Shown: piece by piece, positions 24,301 through 64,000 of the stretch
Layout of the letters: every line of letters starts with the position of its first letter
How positions within the stretch are numbered: position 1 is the first letter of the stretch
Source: Asterias amurensis
Lineage: Eukaryota; Echinodermata; Asteroidea; Forcipulatida; Asteriidae
NCBI RefSeq assembly: GCF_032118995.1
Contig: NC_092649.1
Coordinates: 20,955,832 to 21,019,831 of the forward strand
Reading direction: 5' to 3'
DNA length: 64,000 nt
Notes under the pieces: generated by a model
The model's input: the letters and a program-made list of their open reading frames with translations, nothing else
Databases searched by the model: none
Told to the model about the DNA's origin: nothing
Made by a program: the position numbers and the translations under genes

Positions 24301-26403
24301 AGAACAATGGGGTTGATTTTTTCAAAATTTATGACCAGTAGTTTTCTTTTTTTCTTTCATTTTTTTCTTGGAATTTTCTTTCCAATGGGAGACTTTAACA
24401 ATGGCAGCTTTTTTCACATTGCGCTCGGACCTGTGTGCGCAATACTGATCATGCGTTGCATGCTCAGAGTTGCAAAAACGGCCATTGTCTGCGTCCGCCA
24501 GCTTCTCAAAAGTTTCCTATTGATCCCATTTTTCATAAGTTTGTTATTTTATGCATATGTTGGGATGCATCAAGTGAGAAATACTTGTCTTGACAATTAC
24601 CAAAAGTATGCTTACCTTGTCGATCACCCCTAAGAACGAGGTTGTGGGCTAACCCGCTCAATGCTATCCGAAAACAACCGAATATAAATAGCTCCAGCTG
24701 GTCCTTATCAACCGTTTAAACACCCCCATGTGACGCGCTCTTTACCAATAGGAATAGGGAAACTATCTGGGGTATTGATGAATAATGATTTAGTCTAATG
24801 ATATTTATGTTGGTATTTTTTTACCATTTATTTAGTCTGATCTGGATGAACATAAGGTATCGGATGAAGAGGTTAAAGCTATGTCTCAAGATCATAACTT
24901 TGTCGGCTGGAGCAAGATATCGGTCAAAGATAGCTACAATGTTGAGGAACCAATGATGTAAGTATTTATAAAGGATCAGAAGTTTTAAGCCTTGGACTTT
25001 TTCTTCCGTTGGCTGCCACGCGGAAAGTTACCGTAACTTACTTTGGTGTAAGTCTACCGTGTGTTCCCACCTAGACTTACATTTGATGTATTCATAGCGT
25101 TTACAGCGTTGTGGCACTAGGTTTACAGTGCGGAGCTGTTCCCATTGTACTTTTAGTGGCCCTGTTAAGTCTTCTATAACCTCTTTCAGCCTGTTAGTTT
25201 AACATCACGGTTTCAGTAAGTTGACTGGGAGGTCAGTTACCTTCATCCCCATAGAATTGAATTTTGTCATTAAACAGAAAAGTTGCAATACTTAAAAAAA
25301 AAATCATATTGGAACACGGTTTTAGACTTTTATCTGATCTCAAAGTTATTCAGGGTGAAGTATGTTGATGGCTTTGTTAGGTGGAGACCAGTCAAGCTTC
25401 ATTCAGACGAAAACAAGCATATATGCAGAGCCACAATCATTGGTACACATTTTTGGGGTCGCGGAATCCCAGTATCAGCGCGTCATCTATTTCTACAAGC
25501 GTGTACACACAACCCAGCATACACCAAACATAATTTGTTTTAAAGTCTTTTAATTGTGCAATCTTCATAAAAATTCACTACAAAGCAGATTGTCACAAAT
25601 TATTTTTATTGTAAAAAGAAATATAGCTTTTTAACAAAAGGGCATTTATGAATGGGAATAAAAGAGTGGTGACTTGCAGGGTTGTGGCCGTTGCGGTTTT
25701 GGGCCTTTATCGCACGGCCACAACCCTGCCGGTTATAAATGGCCGTTTAAGAACGCTGAGTCACCACTCTTTTATCCATTATTGAAGTGCTTTGGTAAAA
25801 CTAGTCAAATTGTTGAGAGAAACCAAACAACTTTTTTTCCAAGAGACAACCTCTTTATGGTTGTATTTATGATTGCATGGTGAGGTATCAATATATATTT
25901 GGTTTGCGATAACACCATGTGTGTATCTACTTGCCAGGTAGAGATTGTTTCTTAGAAAACTGTCTTGCTATATATTCTACTACTGCAGAGAAGATTTATC
26001 AATCAATAAGCTAAAGTAGTAGTCCCAGCCGATTTTCTAAATCATCCACCTAGATGGTAGTTAATAGCCAGGACATTTCTTTTCAAAACTGAGAAGTCGT
26101 CTGAAAAATCTGAAAAATCTACTCCGTGGTAGTAGAGTATAGCAAGACAGTTCTCTAAAGAACAAACTCTACCTGTGAGTAGATACACACATGGTGTTAC
26201 CGCAAACTAAATAATAAATGGTTGTAGCTGAAAGACTTAACTTACAAGATTATCGTATGTGCAGGTTCTTGGTTGAGGAGATTGTAGCGAGGCTTCAGTC
26301 CAGAGGTAGAGGGTCCATTGCTGCAGAGTTTACTGACGACGACGGGAGGATTAAACTGCCTCATACTTACGGCAAACAAAGCAAGTGTTGCTGGATTTTT
26401 TAA
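18193..26403 (+). CDS. RAB29: Rab GTPase of the Rab32/38/29 subfamily, closest to RAB29
   Basis: Five exons (18193-18310, 19646-19717, 23490-23671, 24836-24957, 26265-26403) join in phase to 210 residues plus TAA. Seen: P-loop GDSRVGKT (residues 11-18), switch I ending in TTVGVDF, switch II WDIAGQERF, GNKSDLD as the NKxD guanine motif, SVK in place of SAK, and a C-terminal CCWIF for geranylgeranylation. IAGQE in place of TAGQE marks the Rab32/38/29 subfamily. DASACVIMFDVT and PVPCLLL fit RAB29 (RAB7L1) best as I recall it. In mammals this subfamily acts on Golgi, lysosome-related and endolysosomal membranes, and RAB29 binds LRRK2; the role here is inferred. Orthologue choice within the subfamily is less certain than the Rab call. 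Confidence 0.9.
18324..18702. mobile_element. Palindromic MITE family A, copy 3
   Basis: TTAA ends and the same foldback plan; part of the central hairpin is deleted. Confidence 0.85.
18699..19028 (+). mobile_element. MITE family B, 3'-truncated, abutting a second copy
   Basis: TTAAAGGCAGTGTTGGTAAT onward to GAGATACAC, sharing its TTAA with the family A copy to its left. Confidence 0.7.
19029..19409 (-). mobile_element. MITE family B, opposite orientation
   Basis: GACACCTTTGGTAATTGTCA to TAGTGTCCACTGCCTTC. Together with the left neighbour it forms a head-to-head pair. Confidence 0.7.
19646..19717 (+). CDS. RAB29: Rab exon 2
   Basis: Acceptor CCTTTGCAG, donor GTAAAA. Encodes VDFALKKIQRSEDELIRVQL then WDIA; the Gly of DIAG is split across the junction. 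Confidence 0.9.
20178..20460. mobile_element. Family B fragment followed by a SINE tail
   Basis: 20178-20370 matches the inner part of family B. 20380-20460 (GTGACCAGGGGTAATATTGT, AAAGCGCTATATAAAAAC, then ATT repeats) matches the tail of the SINE at 54505. Confidence 0.55.
21034..21115 (+). mobile_element. tRNA-like SINE head
   Basis: GGCTCGATGGTCTAGTGGTA resembles a tRNA A box and GGATTCAGATCC a B box, 35 bases apart. The acceptor stem does not pair cleanly, so this is a SINE head or tRNA pseudogene and not a working tRNA. Confidence 0.5.
21449..22096. mobile_element. Family B ends around an unrelated core
   Basis: TTAAAGACACTGGACACCTT (left) and the complement of AAGGTGTCCAGTGCCTTTAA (right) bound 648 bp. 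The core 21600-22045 does not match other family B copies. Confidence 0.65.
22556..22742. mobile_element. MITE family D, copy 1
   Basis: GCCTGGTTCATACTTCCTGG and GGAAGCATGAACCAGGC are inverted ends. GACGTCA and GAATTATTCG recur inside. A decayed copy follows at 22921-23060 and another at 57424-57626. Confidence 0.75.
22921..23060. mobile_element. MITE family D, partial copy 2
   Basis: AAGCCCGGTTCACACTTCCT, then AACGTGAATTATTCGTTGTG, as in the full copy; the right end is lost. Confidence 0.6.
23490..23671 (+). CDS. RAB29: Rab exon 3
   Basis: Acceptor CTTTGAAG, donor GTATGT. Encodes GQERFSSLTRVYYKDASACV and on to LLLGNK. Confidence 0.9.
23733..24235 (-). mobile_element. tRNA-derived SINE (body type X), with an internal insertion
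   Basis: Reading on the minus strand: tRNA-like head (24235-24150), then a body ending near GGATGGCCACTTC at 23738. A block of about 190 bp (23760-23930) is absent from the copies at 7491 and 51725. Confidence 0.65.
24379..24534. mobile_element. Hairpin MITE with TGGGAGACTTT ends
   Basis: CCAATGGGAGACTTTAACA against AAAGTTTCCTATTGATCCC. A relative lies at 27499-27655. Confidence 0.5.
24530..24610. mobile_element. MITE family B right-end fragment
   Basis: TTTGTTATTTTATGCATATG through GACAATTACCAAAAGT matches the right end of the family. Confidence 0.6.
24836..24957 (+). CDS. RAB29: Rab exon 4
   Basis: Acceptor ATTTAG, donor GTAAGT. Starts SDLDEHKVSDEEVKAM and ends VEEPM with a split Met codon. 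Confidence 0.88.
25632..25785. mobile_element. Palindromic element (family H), copy 1
   Basis: ATGAATGGGAATAAAAGAGT and CACTCTTTTATCCATTATTG pair; GCAGGGTTGTGGCCGT pairs with ACGGCCACAACCCTGC. Copies with different cores lie at 46610-46807 and 53516-53682. Confidence 0.7.
25901..26211. mobile_element. Inverted-repeat MITE (family C2), copy 1
   Basis: GGTTTGCGATAACACCATGT and ACATGGTGTTACCGCAAAC form the ends; GTAGAGATTGTT... and CAAACTCTACC pair next. Copies at 39484 and 50112, and a fragment at 43124. Confidence 0.7.
26265..26403 (+). CDS. RAB29: Rab exon 5 and stop
   Basis: Acceptor TGTGCAG. FLVEEIVARLQSR, a hypervariable tail, then KQSKCCWIF and TAA. Confidence 0.88.
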
Positions 26404-26424
26404 TGATAAATAATAACTCAAACA

Positions 26425-26613
26425 GGGCCCGATTTCATAGAGCTGCCGAAGATATTGCTTAGGAGTTGTCTGCTAAACAGAAATGAGCAGGATACCAGTC
26501 TCAAATTTGACATGTAACATGGCAGTTTGGCTGGTAACCTTATTCTGGTAAGCATAATTTTGTTGTGCTTAGCTACTTTTTGTGCTTAAGGAGCTCTGTG
26601 AAATTGGGTCCAG
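26425..26613. mobile_element. Hairpin MITE family G, copy 2
   Basis: GGGCCCGATTTCATAGAGCT against GAGCTCTGTGAAATTGGGTC. It lies in the probable 3' untranslated region of the Rab gene. Confidence 0.7.
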
Positions 26614-26623
26614 GTAATTATGC

Positions 26624-26629
26624 AATAAA
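26624..26629 (+). promoter_or_regulatory. Candidate polyadenylation signal of the Rab gene
   Basis: AATAAA 220 bases after the stop and just beyond a hairpin MITE (26425-26613), which would then be part of the 3' untranslated region. Confidence 0.4.
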
Positions 26630-27057
26630 TTTATACTTAACAAAGTTATGTATCCATGTTGTGGTCACTCACTGGCTGTTTGAGTTCTTGCAACTTGAAC
26701 GAAGTGAGTTATTTCTTATGTGTCGGTGGTTCATTTTACTGCAAACTGCGGTCATAATTTTTGCACGAGCACAAAATCTTGCAAAACGCAAACATGTTAC
26801 TGGTCAAAATACCATGTGATGTATCGGGGAACAATTTCGTCCATCAATTTTGCATAGCAATAAATTTAGACTGAACTTATTTTGTGCACACTGGTTGGTT
26901 ATAATTGAGTTCCAAATCCTGATTTTTGAAATCGTTCACTTTGTATCAAGAGGGGTATCAGATACTGTTTGCTGGTTGCCTGTTCATTGTTAATGGGAAG
27001 ATATGCCTGAAAAATAAATATTTGAAGTGACAGAAACAGTTTGTCTACCACCCGGTC
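26630..27057. other. Spacer after the Rab gene
   Basis: No coding signal; 26850-26880 repeats a stretch seen at 10966. Confidence 0.4.
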
Positions 27058-27443
27058 TTAAAGACAGTGGACACTATTGATAATTGTCAAAGACCAGTCT
27101 TCTCACTTGGTGTATCTCAACATATGCATAAAATAACAAACCTGTGAAAATTTGAGCTGCATTGTTCGATGAAGTTGCAAGATAATAATGAAAGAAAAAA
27201 CACCCTTGTTACACGTAGTTGTGTGCTTTCAGATGCTTGATTTCGGGACCTCAAAATCTAATTCTGAGGTCTCGAAATCAAATTCGTGGAAAATTACTTC
27301 TTTCTCGTAAACTACTTCACTTTCAAGGAAGCAGTTTCTCACAATGTTTTATACTATCAACTGCTCCCCATCACTCGTTACCAAGTAAGGTTTTATGCAA
27401 ACAATTATTTTGAGAAATTACCAATAGTGTCCACTGCCTTTAA
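27058..27443. mobile_element. MITE family B, complete copy
   Basis: TTAA at both ends, ends AGACAGTGGACACTATTGA and CAATAGTGTCCACTGCCTT, and an internal palindrome around CGGGACCTCAAAAT / CTGAGGTCTCG. This is the clearest copy. Confidence 0.8.
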
Positions 27444-27498
27444 GTTTGAGTTCTGACCGTGCCAAGTTTTCACCTTAGCTGAGTGGATGGCCATTTTC

Positions 27499-27655
27499 AA
27501 TGGGCATGGTGGGAGACTTTTGGACGGTCCTTTTTAACAGTTCTCGCCAGTACGGGCACAGTAGTAAGCATCTGCGTGCACGCTTTAGAGACAATAAAAA
27601 GGACCCTTACATGTATGTCTGCTGTCGCCAGCATCTCAAAAGTCTCCCATTATCT
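27499..27655. mobile_element. Hairpin MITE with TGGGAGACTTTTGG ends
   Basis: GGTGGGAGACTTTTGGACG pairs with CTCAAAAGTCTCCCATTA; GCGTGCACGC and GGACCCTTA lie in the loop region. Confidence 0.6.
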
Positions 27656-27923
27656 GTTATTACCACGTTGTGTGTGCCGTCTGTGATCACTACCGTGGAG
27701 ATAATGTATATGTTTATATTGATATGTATCAAGAAATTATAGGTTTTTTTTCAATGAAATTATTTTTTATTCCCAACAGCAAACATCTTCCATTTTAATC
27801 AATTTTTACAGAGCATAGAATACAGAACTTGCATAACTAGTGCTTTGTTATTCAGATTTTTTTTGTTCAGTGTTTCTGTCTATTATAGTAAGTAATACTA
27901 TGAATGAAAGGTATACTTTGCCT

Positions 27924-28292
27924 TTAAAGGAACACGTTGCCTTGGATCGGTCGAGTTGGTCTTTGAAAAGCGTTTGTAACTGTTTTTTATAAAATGCATG
28001 GTTAGAAAGATGTTGTAAAAGTAGAATACAATGATCCACACAAACATGCCTCGAAATTGCATGGTTTTTTTTTACCTCGTCGACTAACACGATCGGCCAT
28101 TTATGGGAGTCAAATTTTTGACTCCCATAAATGGCCGACCGTGTTAGTTTGCACAGTAAAAGGAAAACCATGCAATTTCGAGGCAAACTTGTGTGGATCA
28201 TTGTATTCTACTTTTAAAACATCTTTCCAACCAGGGTTACAAATGCTTTTTATAGACCAACTCGTCCGATCCAAGGCATAAGGTTCCTTTAA
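27924..28292. mobile_element. Palindromic MITE family A, copy 4
   Basis: TTAA ends; the central GGGAGTCAAATTTTTGACTCCC hairpin is intact. Confidence 0.85.
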
Positions 28293-29297
28293 TCGTCTGT
28301 AACTTGTCTTGTCAAATTTATGGCTAAGGGTGGATTTAAAAAGTTTCGCACCTATGTTTCTTGTTTTCTAAATCCTAACCTAAGCCTAGCATGTAAATCA
28401 CATGGGGTTTTGAAACATGGTTGTTTGAACATAGGGGTGCGATATATAAAGCCCTCACTACATTAGACAGGAAAATGGTGATTGTTGTTGTCTTTAATAG
28501 GGGCTTAATATTTAAAATAACATGAACACTCCTCAGTACTTAAACATTGACTTTTATCTTTTTGTCTTGTTTTGTTTTGTATACAGTGCTGTGAGGCCGT
28601 TTTATGGCAATGCTGCGCTATTTCTATAAATGGCTTGTTTTCTTCCCATTTGCTATATTCATTGATGCTTATTGATCTTTTTCATTTTCTGTGAGTTTGA
28701 GTAAGTTTTAAGTCAGTACTAGCATATAAATGTTGGTACCATGTTTATTACAAGTTTGGAAAGTTTGGTTTTCCACGACACTAAGAAAAGCTGAAAGCTA
28801 GAAATGTTTTTTTATCTCTTTGACAAGAGGATCAAGCGGACATTATATTTAATCCTTGAGAAGGCAAGTCCATTTTCATTTCGTAAAGGGAACTTCCGTT
28901 TGAAAATCTTTGAGTCTATGGAAACTTTACTCTCTACATGAGTTTATCTTGAATTTTCTTCCTTTTTGTTTTACTTTTGAAAAAAGTTTAACTTAAACAT
29001 TTGTTGTCACATAAACCTATTGAAATGTATCAAATTTGATAATTGTTCATATACAGCTCTGCTTTTGTTTATCAGCTCAGTTTATATTGGAGAGCAAATT
29101 TATGTTGCAAAATCTTTAAAGTTTCCTTGTTTTTTACATGATTCTAAAATCAACTGTCAAACTAGAACCAAACTTGTTCACTGTTCTCAGAAACAAGATT
29201 CAAGAAAAAAGTTGATTGTAAAATATCAGACATGGGCCTTCTCCTCAGGTACTTGACCGTTTCCTCTTTTTTGTTTTTCTTTTAAGGCAGTTTTTTG
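28293..29297. other. AT-rich intergenic DNA
   Basis: No gene seen. The stretch near 28858-28920 resembles one at 29425-29500 (CATTTTCATT, CTTCC-TTGGAAA), so it holds an unclassified repeat. Confidence 0.4.
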
Positions 29298-29834
29298 TTA
29301 AGGCAGTGTATACTTTTGGTAATTACTCTATGAGCTAATGACTGTACCAACTTACTTAGTAAGGAGCATTGAAGAGCTGTTGATAGTATACTACACTAAG
29401 AATTGGCTCCCTTTCAGACCTGGAATTTCATCTGACAAAGGGCAAGGCCATTTTCATTCTTTCGCAAAGGGCACTTCCATTGGAAAAATCTGTACGTCAA
29501 TTGGAAACATTTGAAGGGGCACCAAGGCCAAGAAAAAAGGGAATTGGAGGCATGTGTGTGATTCTATGCCTGCCCTTTGAAGTAGTGTTATTTTAGAGAA
29601 AGAGGCAATTTCCACGTCCAAAGTTTGAATCTGAAAAATGAGAAAGGCTTCTGGCATTTAACCTTAAGCGTCTGAAAGCACGCAATTCTATGAAACAACA
29701 TGTTTTTTCTTGCAATTGTTTTCTTGCAGCTCCAATGTCCAAATGGGTCAAAATGTTCACAGGTTTGTTATTTTCTGCATATGTTGGGATACACTGAGGA
29801 AACATGGTTTTTGACAATTATTGAAAGTATACCC
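29298..29834. mobile_element. Diverged family B element with an unrelated insert
   Basis: TTAAGGCAGTGTATACTTTT to GACAATTATTGAAAGTATAC. The interior 29425-29560 carries an AAAGGGCA-rich block also seen at 37310-37460 and 37740-37880. Confidence 0.55.
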
Positions 29835-29835
29835 T

Positions 29836-29956
29836 AGGCAGTGGACACTATTGGTAATTACTCAAAATAATTATTAAATCATTATTACCTCCCAACTTTG
29901 ATTACCAATTGAGCTCAAATTTTCACAGGTTTGTTATTTTATGCATACTGTAAGTG
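29836..29956. mobile_element. Internally deleted family B copy feeding the 42-bp array
   Basis: GGCAGTGGACACTATTGGTA, a deletion, then CAGGTTTGTTATTTTATGCA leading into the first array unit. Confidence 0.7.
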
Positions 29957-30296
29957 CTAGTCTTTGACAATTACCAATAGTGTCCAGTGTCTTTAAGACT
30001 AGTCTTTGACAATTACCAATAGTGTCCAGTGTCTTGAAGACTAGTCTTTGACAATAACCAATAGTGTCCAGTGTCTTTAAGACTAGTCTTTGACAAATAC
30101 CAATAGTGTCCAGTGTCTTTAAGACTAGTCTTTGACAATTACCAATAGTGTCCAGTGTCTTTAAGACTAGTCTTTGACAATAACCAATAGTGTCCAGTGT
30201 CTTTAAGACTAGTCTTTAACAATTACCAATAGTGTCCAGTGTCTTTAACTTTAAGACTAGTCTTTGACAATTACCAATAGTGTCCAGTGTCTTTAA
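29957..30296 (+). repeat. 42-bp minisatellite, 8 units, made of a MITE end
   Basis: CTAGTCTTTGACAA recurs every 42 bp (29957, 29999, 30041 and on). Each unit holds CAATTACCAATAGTGTCCAG, which is the right terminus of family B. One unit junction is lengthened by a TTTAAC insert near 30248. Confidence 0.9.
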
Positions 30297-30550
30297 ACTG
30301 TAGGATTGGAATGAATGATTCTTTTAAAAAGACAACAAACCTTTCATTATAACTGTTGAAAAATGAAGTGAATTTATTCCGTTGAGTATTTTAATTTTAG
30401 TTAACCCCAAAATGAATAAATATTTGTGCAATTTATTTACATTATTTATTTTTGCAGAGATGACAACAAATTTTACCTGGAAATATGCCAGGTGCTAATT
30501 GTTGTTGTAGGTTTGTTAGGAAAGTAATTTTCATAAATATTTAAATGAGT

Positions 30551-30940
30551 TTAAAGGAACATGTTGCCTGGGATCGGACGAGTTGGTCTATGAAAAGCGT
30601 TTGAAACCATTTGTTATGAAATTCATATGGTTAGAAAGATTTATTAAAGTAGAAAACAATGATCCACACAAGTACCACTCAAAATTGCACGGTTTTCATT
30701 TTACGTTGCGAACTAACACGGTCGGCTATTTATGGGAGTCAAAGTTTTGACTCCTATAAATGGCCAACCGTATTTGTCGACGAGATAAAACGAAAACCGC
30801 GCATTTTCGAGGCATATTTGTGTAGATTATTGTATTCTACTTTTACAACATCTTTCTAACCATATCGATTTTATAACAAACGGTTACAGGATGCTTTTCA
30901 AAGACCAACTCGACCGATCCAAGGCAACATGTTCCTGTAA
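30551..30940. mobile_element. Palindromic MITE family A, copy 5
   Basis: TTAA on the left and a mutated TGTAA on the right; the central hairpin is nearly intact. Confidence 0.8.
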
Positions 30941-32051
30941 GCAAAACTGAGTAAAGATTAAAATATAACATAGAGCTGAATGTTATTTTTAGTAGAAGCA
31001 TGGAAAATCATGTACTTCATGTGAAACATTTTATATGAATTACTCAGGACAGTGTAATGATTGCTGAGGATACATGATAAACAAAATCCCTGTAATTTTC
31101 AGAGAATGTGAGTTTGTTGGTGTTTTAAACGTTATTTGATGAATATATATTATATATTTTTGCTGTAGGCATAATATAATAATGCCAGAAAGAATTGCTC
31201 TGTATGTAATTATGTATTGTAATTATGTTTTTTGTGTACACAGAAATAATAGGCAGATCCATTGAGACCCGCCCACCATATTAATAACCTCATGGAAACG
31301 GTGCTTTTGTGGGATAATGCATTCATCTTATTCCTAAATCATGGAGCCAGCACATCCATATACACAAAATACACACCAAACCAATTCTAGTGGCAGAAGT
31401 GGGATTTAAGAATGTGTCTATGATTGGCAGGGCTGATTTAATCAGCTTTCTGAAAGTTCAATTGTGAAAATAAATGAATTGGGAGGTCAGGTTTCTAAAA
31501 GAAGGGACCATTACAGATTTTTAAAAAAATGCTGGGCATTATACTCCAATTACAAGGTCACTAATAAATATATTTTTGTTTTAATAAATTTATTCTGGCA
31601 GGTATGATTTATCTATGCATTGTTTTTGATTCTCCTAAGTTTTGCAGTTTTTTGTTATTATAGGAAAGCTCCATTAAAGAAAGAGGTTTAAATAACACAC
31701 TCACTTTTTCTGACAACTCACACCTGTTACTTCCATGTTATTCCTTTTTCAAACAGTGGACTATAATTGGATCATTCAAAAACAGTTGAGGGCTGCTCTC
31801 CTGAAATACACCCACTCCTTCAACATGTAGGCCTAATACTTTCCAAGTTTTTTGTGGCTAAAAAACTCTGATTTAGTACAGCTTTCCTGTAATGATATTT
31901 TTTTGTTTAGCTGTGTATATAAAAACAATTAAATTTATGATTATTTGTACTAGTTTTAAAATGTTTGAATTGTTGATCATAAACTTCCATCCATTGTATC
32001 CTTTAGTTTTGTATGATCTCTTTCTTTATCCTGTCTTTGTCTTTGTCTTTG
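30941..32051. other. AT-rich intergenic DNA
   Basis: No coding or repeat signal that I can defend. Confidence 0.4.
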
Positions 32052-32430
32052 TTTAAAGGGAAGGTACACTTTTGGTAAGTACTCAAACATATATTAACTT
32101 AAAAACTGACTTGGTAACAGGCATTGGAAAGCTGTTGATAGATATAAAACATTGTGGGAAACGACTCCCTCTGAAGTTTAAACTTAGTTTTAGAGAAAGA
32201 GCTAATTTCTCACTAAAATATTAATTCTAGCTAGAAGTCTTTTATTCCTATCTGAAAGCACACAAATTCATCCAACAATGGTGATTTTTTCTTTCACGAT
32301 TTTCTTGCAACTTTGTTGACAAAATGAGCCCAAATTTTCACAGAGTTGTTATTTTATGCTTATGATGGGATACACCAAGTGTGATAATTCACTGGTCTTT
32401 AACGACTACCAAATGTGTACAGTGCCATAA
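32052..32430. mobile_element. MITE family B, diverged copy
   Basis: TTAAAGGGAAGGTACACTTT to ACCAAATGTGTACAGTGCC, with the usual GACTCCCTCTGAAGT and GTTATTTTATGCTTATG landmarks. Confidence 0.65.
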
Positions 32431-32639
32431 TTGACTTTGAAAAAAAAGGCCATGCAGCTACTTTGTAATAATACAACTTCAATGTATTCTTGGAGAAAGA
32501 CTTGGGTTCAAACATTGAAAGGCCATTCGACATTTGACATTAAACCAGGGGTCAATTTGGTTGGTTGGGTAGGTAAAACATTCTTTCAAAAGTGAAGCTC
32601 ATCTTATTCAACAAACATTGTTGGCGCACTGTTGTGGTT

Positions 32640-32775
32640 ATCATGCGGAAGTGTACATTCAAGCTCATCAACCCCACCCCCATTAGTCACCACACCCCAT
32701 CACCCCACCACCGCATACCAGAACCCCCGCCCCCTTCCAACCCTCCCCCTTTCCAAGCTAATTAATTGACGCGCC
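32640..32775. repeat. C-rich low-complexity tract upstream of IFT122
   Basis: ACCCC / CACCCC-rich sequence about 200-330 bases before the IFT122 ATG. Confidence 0.6.
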
Positions 32776-32882
32776 CCCTCTGTCTGAACTTAAAAGACTG
32801 GTTCTAAAGTTTACCATGACGTTCCAAATCCTATTGCTGCGCGAAAGGGAGCCAGACGTAAGCTTCCATAGTGATGGTACCC

Positions 32883-32896
32883 AACGCATGCGCACT
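32883..32896. promoter_or_regulatory. NRF-1-like site before IFT122
   Basis: ACGCATGCGCAC fits the NRF-1 consensus (YGCGCAYGCGCR) at most positions, about 80 bases upstream of the ATG. I looked for an RFX X-box, expected for ciliary genes, and found no convincing one. Confidence 0.35.
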
Positions 32897-32972
32897 TGCA
32901 TTTTCGTCTGCATATTTCGTTCGAAAGCTTGAGAGCTCGGAAAGAAATTTCGGCCACCATCACTAAAGCATC

Positions 32973-63844
<30,872 letters not shown>

Positions 63845-63933
63845 GTAAGTATATGTTCATGTAAAGGTCTTAAACAAAGACATCTCTGTATTAATGGCAT
63901 ACTGTAATCGGCCATATATTTTCCAGTTCAGCA

Positions 63934-64000
63934 GCGGGTACATGGAGTGGGTACATGAAGTGGGTACATATACATGTAGTGGGTACTATGAAGTGGGTAC
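63934..64000 (+). repeat. Tandem GTGGGTACATGAA units running off the window
   Basis: GCGGGTACATGGA, GTGGGTACATGAA, GTGGGTACATATACATGTA, GTGGGTACTATGAA, GTGGGTAC: about 13-bp units, drifting, continuing beyond the last base. Confidence 0.75.

Noticed and set aside
29957..30296. CRISPR-like array
   Set aside because: Units are contiguous with no variable spacers and derive from a MITE end; the DNA is eukaryotic.
32840..32972. RFX X-box in the IFT122 promoter
   Set aside because: GTTGGGTACCATCAC near 32870 (minus strand) departs from the consensus in its left half; not strong enough to call.

Overview
The window is animal nuclear DNA: intron-rich, AT-leaning, spliced with GT-AG introns, and full of short palindromic DNA transposons, tRNA-derived SINEs, truncated LINE ends and minisatellites. 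The protein matches and the repeat style suggest a deuterostome, most likely an echinoderm such as a sea star. That assignment is an inference from recall; no database search was possible.

Three genes can be assembled exon by exon with consistent reading phase. (1) On the minus strand (10349 to 5756) a three-exon gene encodes a 427-residue protein with a long Ser/Thr-rich, low-complexity N-terminal part, basic clusters and a C-terminal death-domain-like fold; no orthologue was recognised. (2) On the plus strand (18193 to 26403) a five-exon gene encodes a 210-residue Rab GTPase of the Rab32/38/29 subfamily, most like RAB29 (RAB7L1). (3) On the plus strand from 32973 to the window end, 18 exons encode the first 830 residues of IFT122, a core subunit of the IFT-A complex of cilia; the 3' part of the gene lies beyond the window.

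Layout: 1-4660 is a transposon graveyard (a TTAA palindromic MITE, a 107-bp minisatellite, a PHD-finger transposon gene remnant, two tandem hAT C-terminal remnants, a LINE 3' end). 5713-10410 is the death-domain gene, with its introns packed with MITEs and a twice-interrupted SINE. 10411-18192 is a long repeat-rich interval that probably holds 5' untranslated exons of the two neighbouring genes. 18193-26403 is the Rab gene. 26404-32972 is intergenic MITE-rich DNA including a 42-bp array grown from a MITE end. 32973-64000 is IFT122, whose introns hold most of the unusual structures: a 1.6-kb near-perfect palindrome, SINEs with a built-in hairpin, an 18-copy 57-bp minisatellite inside a SINE, an element whose inverted ends are 16-bp minisatellites, and two partial duplications of IFT122 exon starts.

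The three genes show no operon-like or pathway linkage. The most interesting content is in the repeats: minisatellites that can be traced to the mobile element they grew from, tRNA-SINEs sharing their tail with a LINE fragment in the same window, and foldback elements nested in one another.
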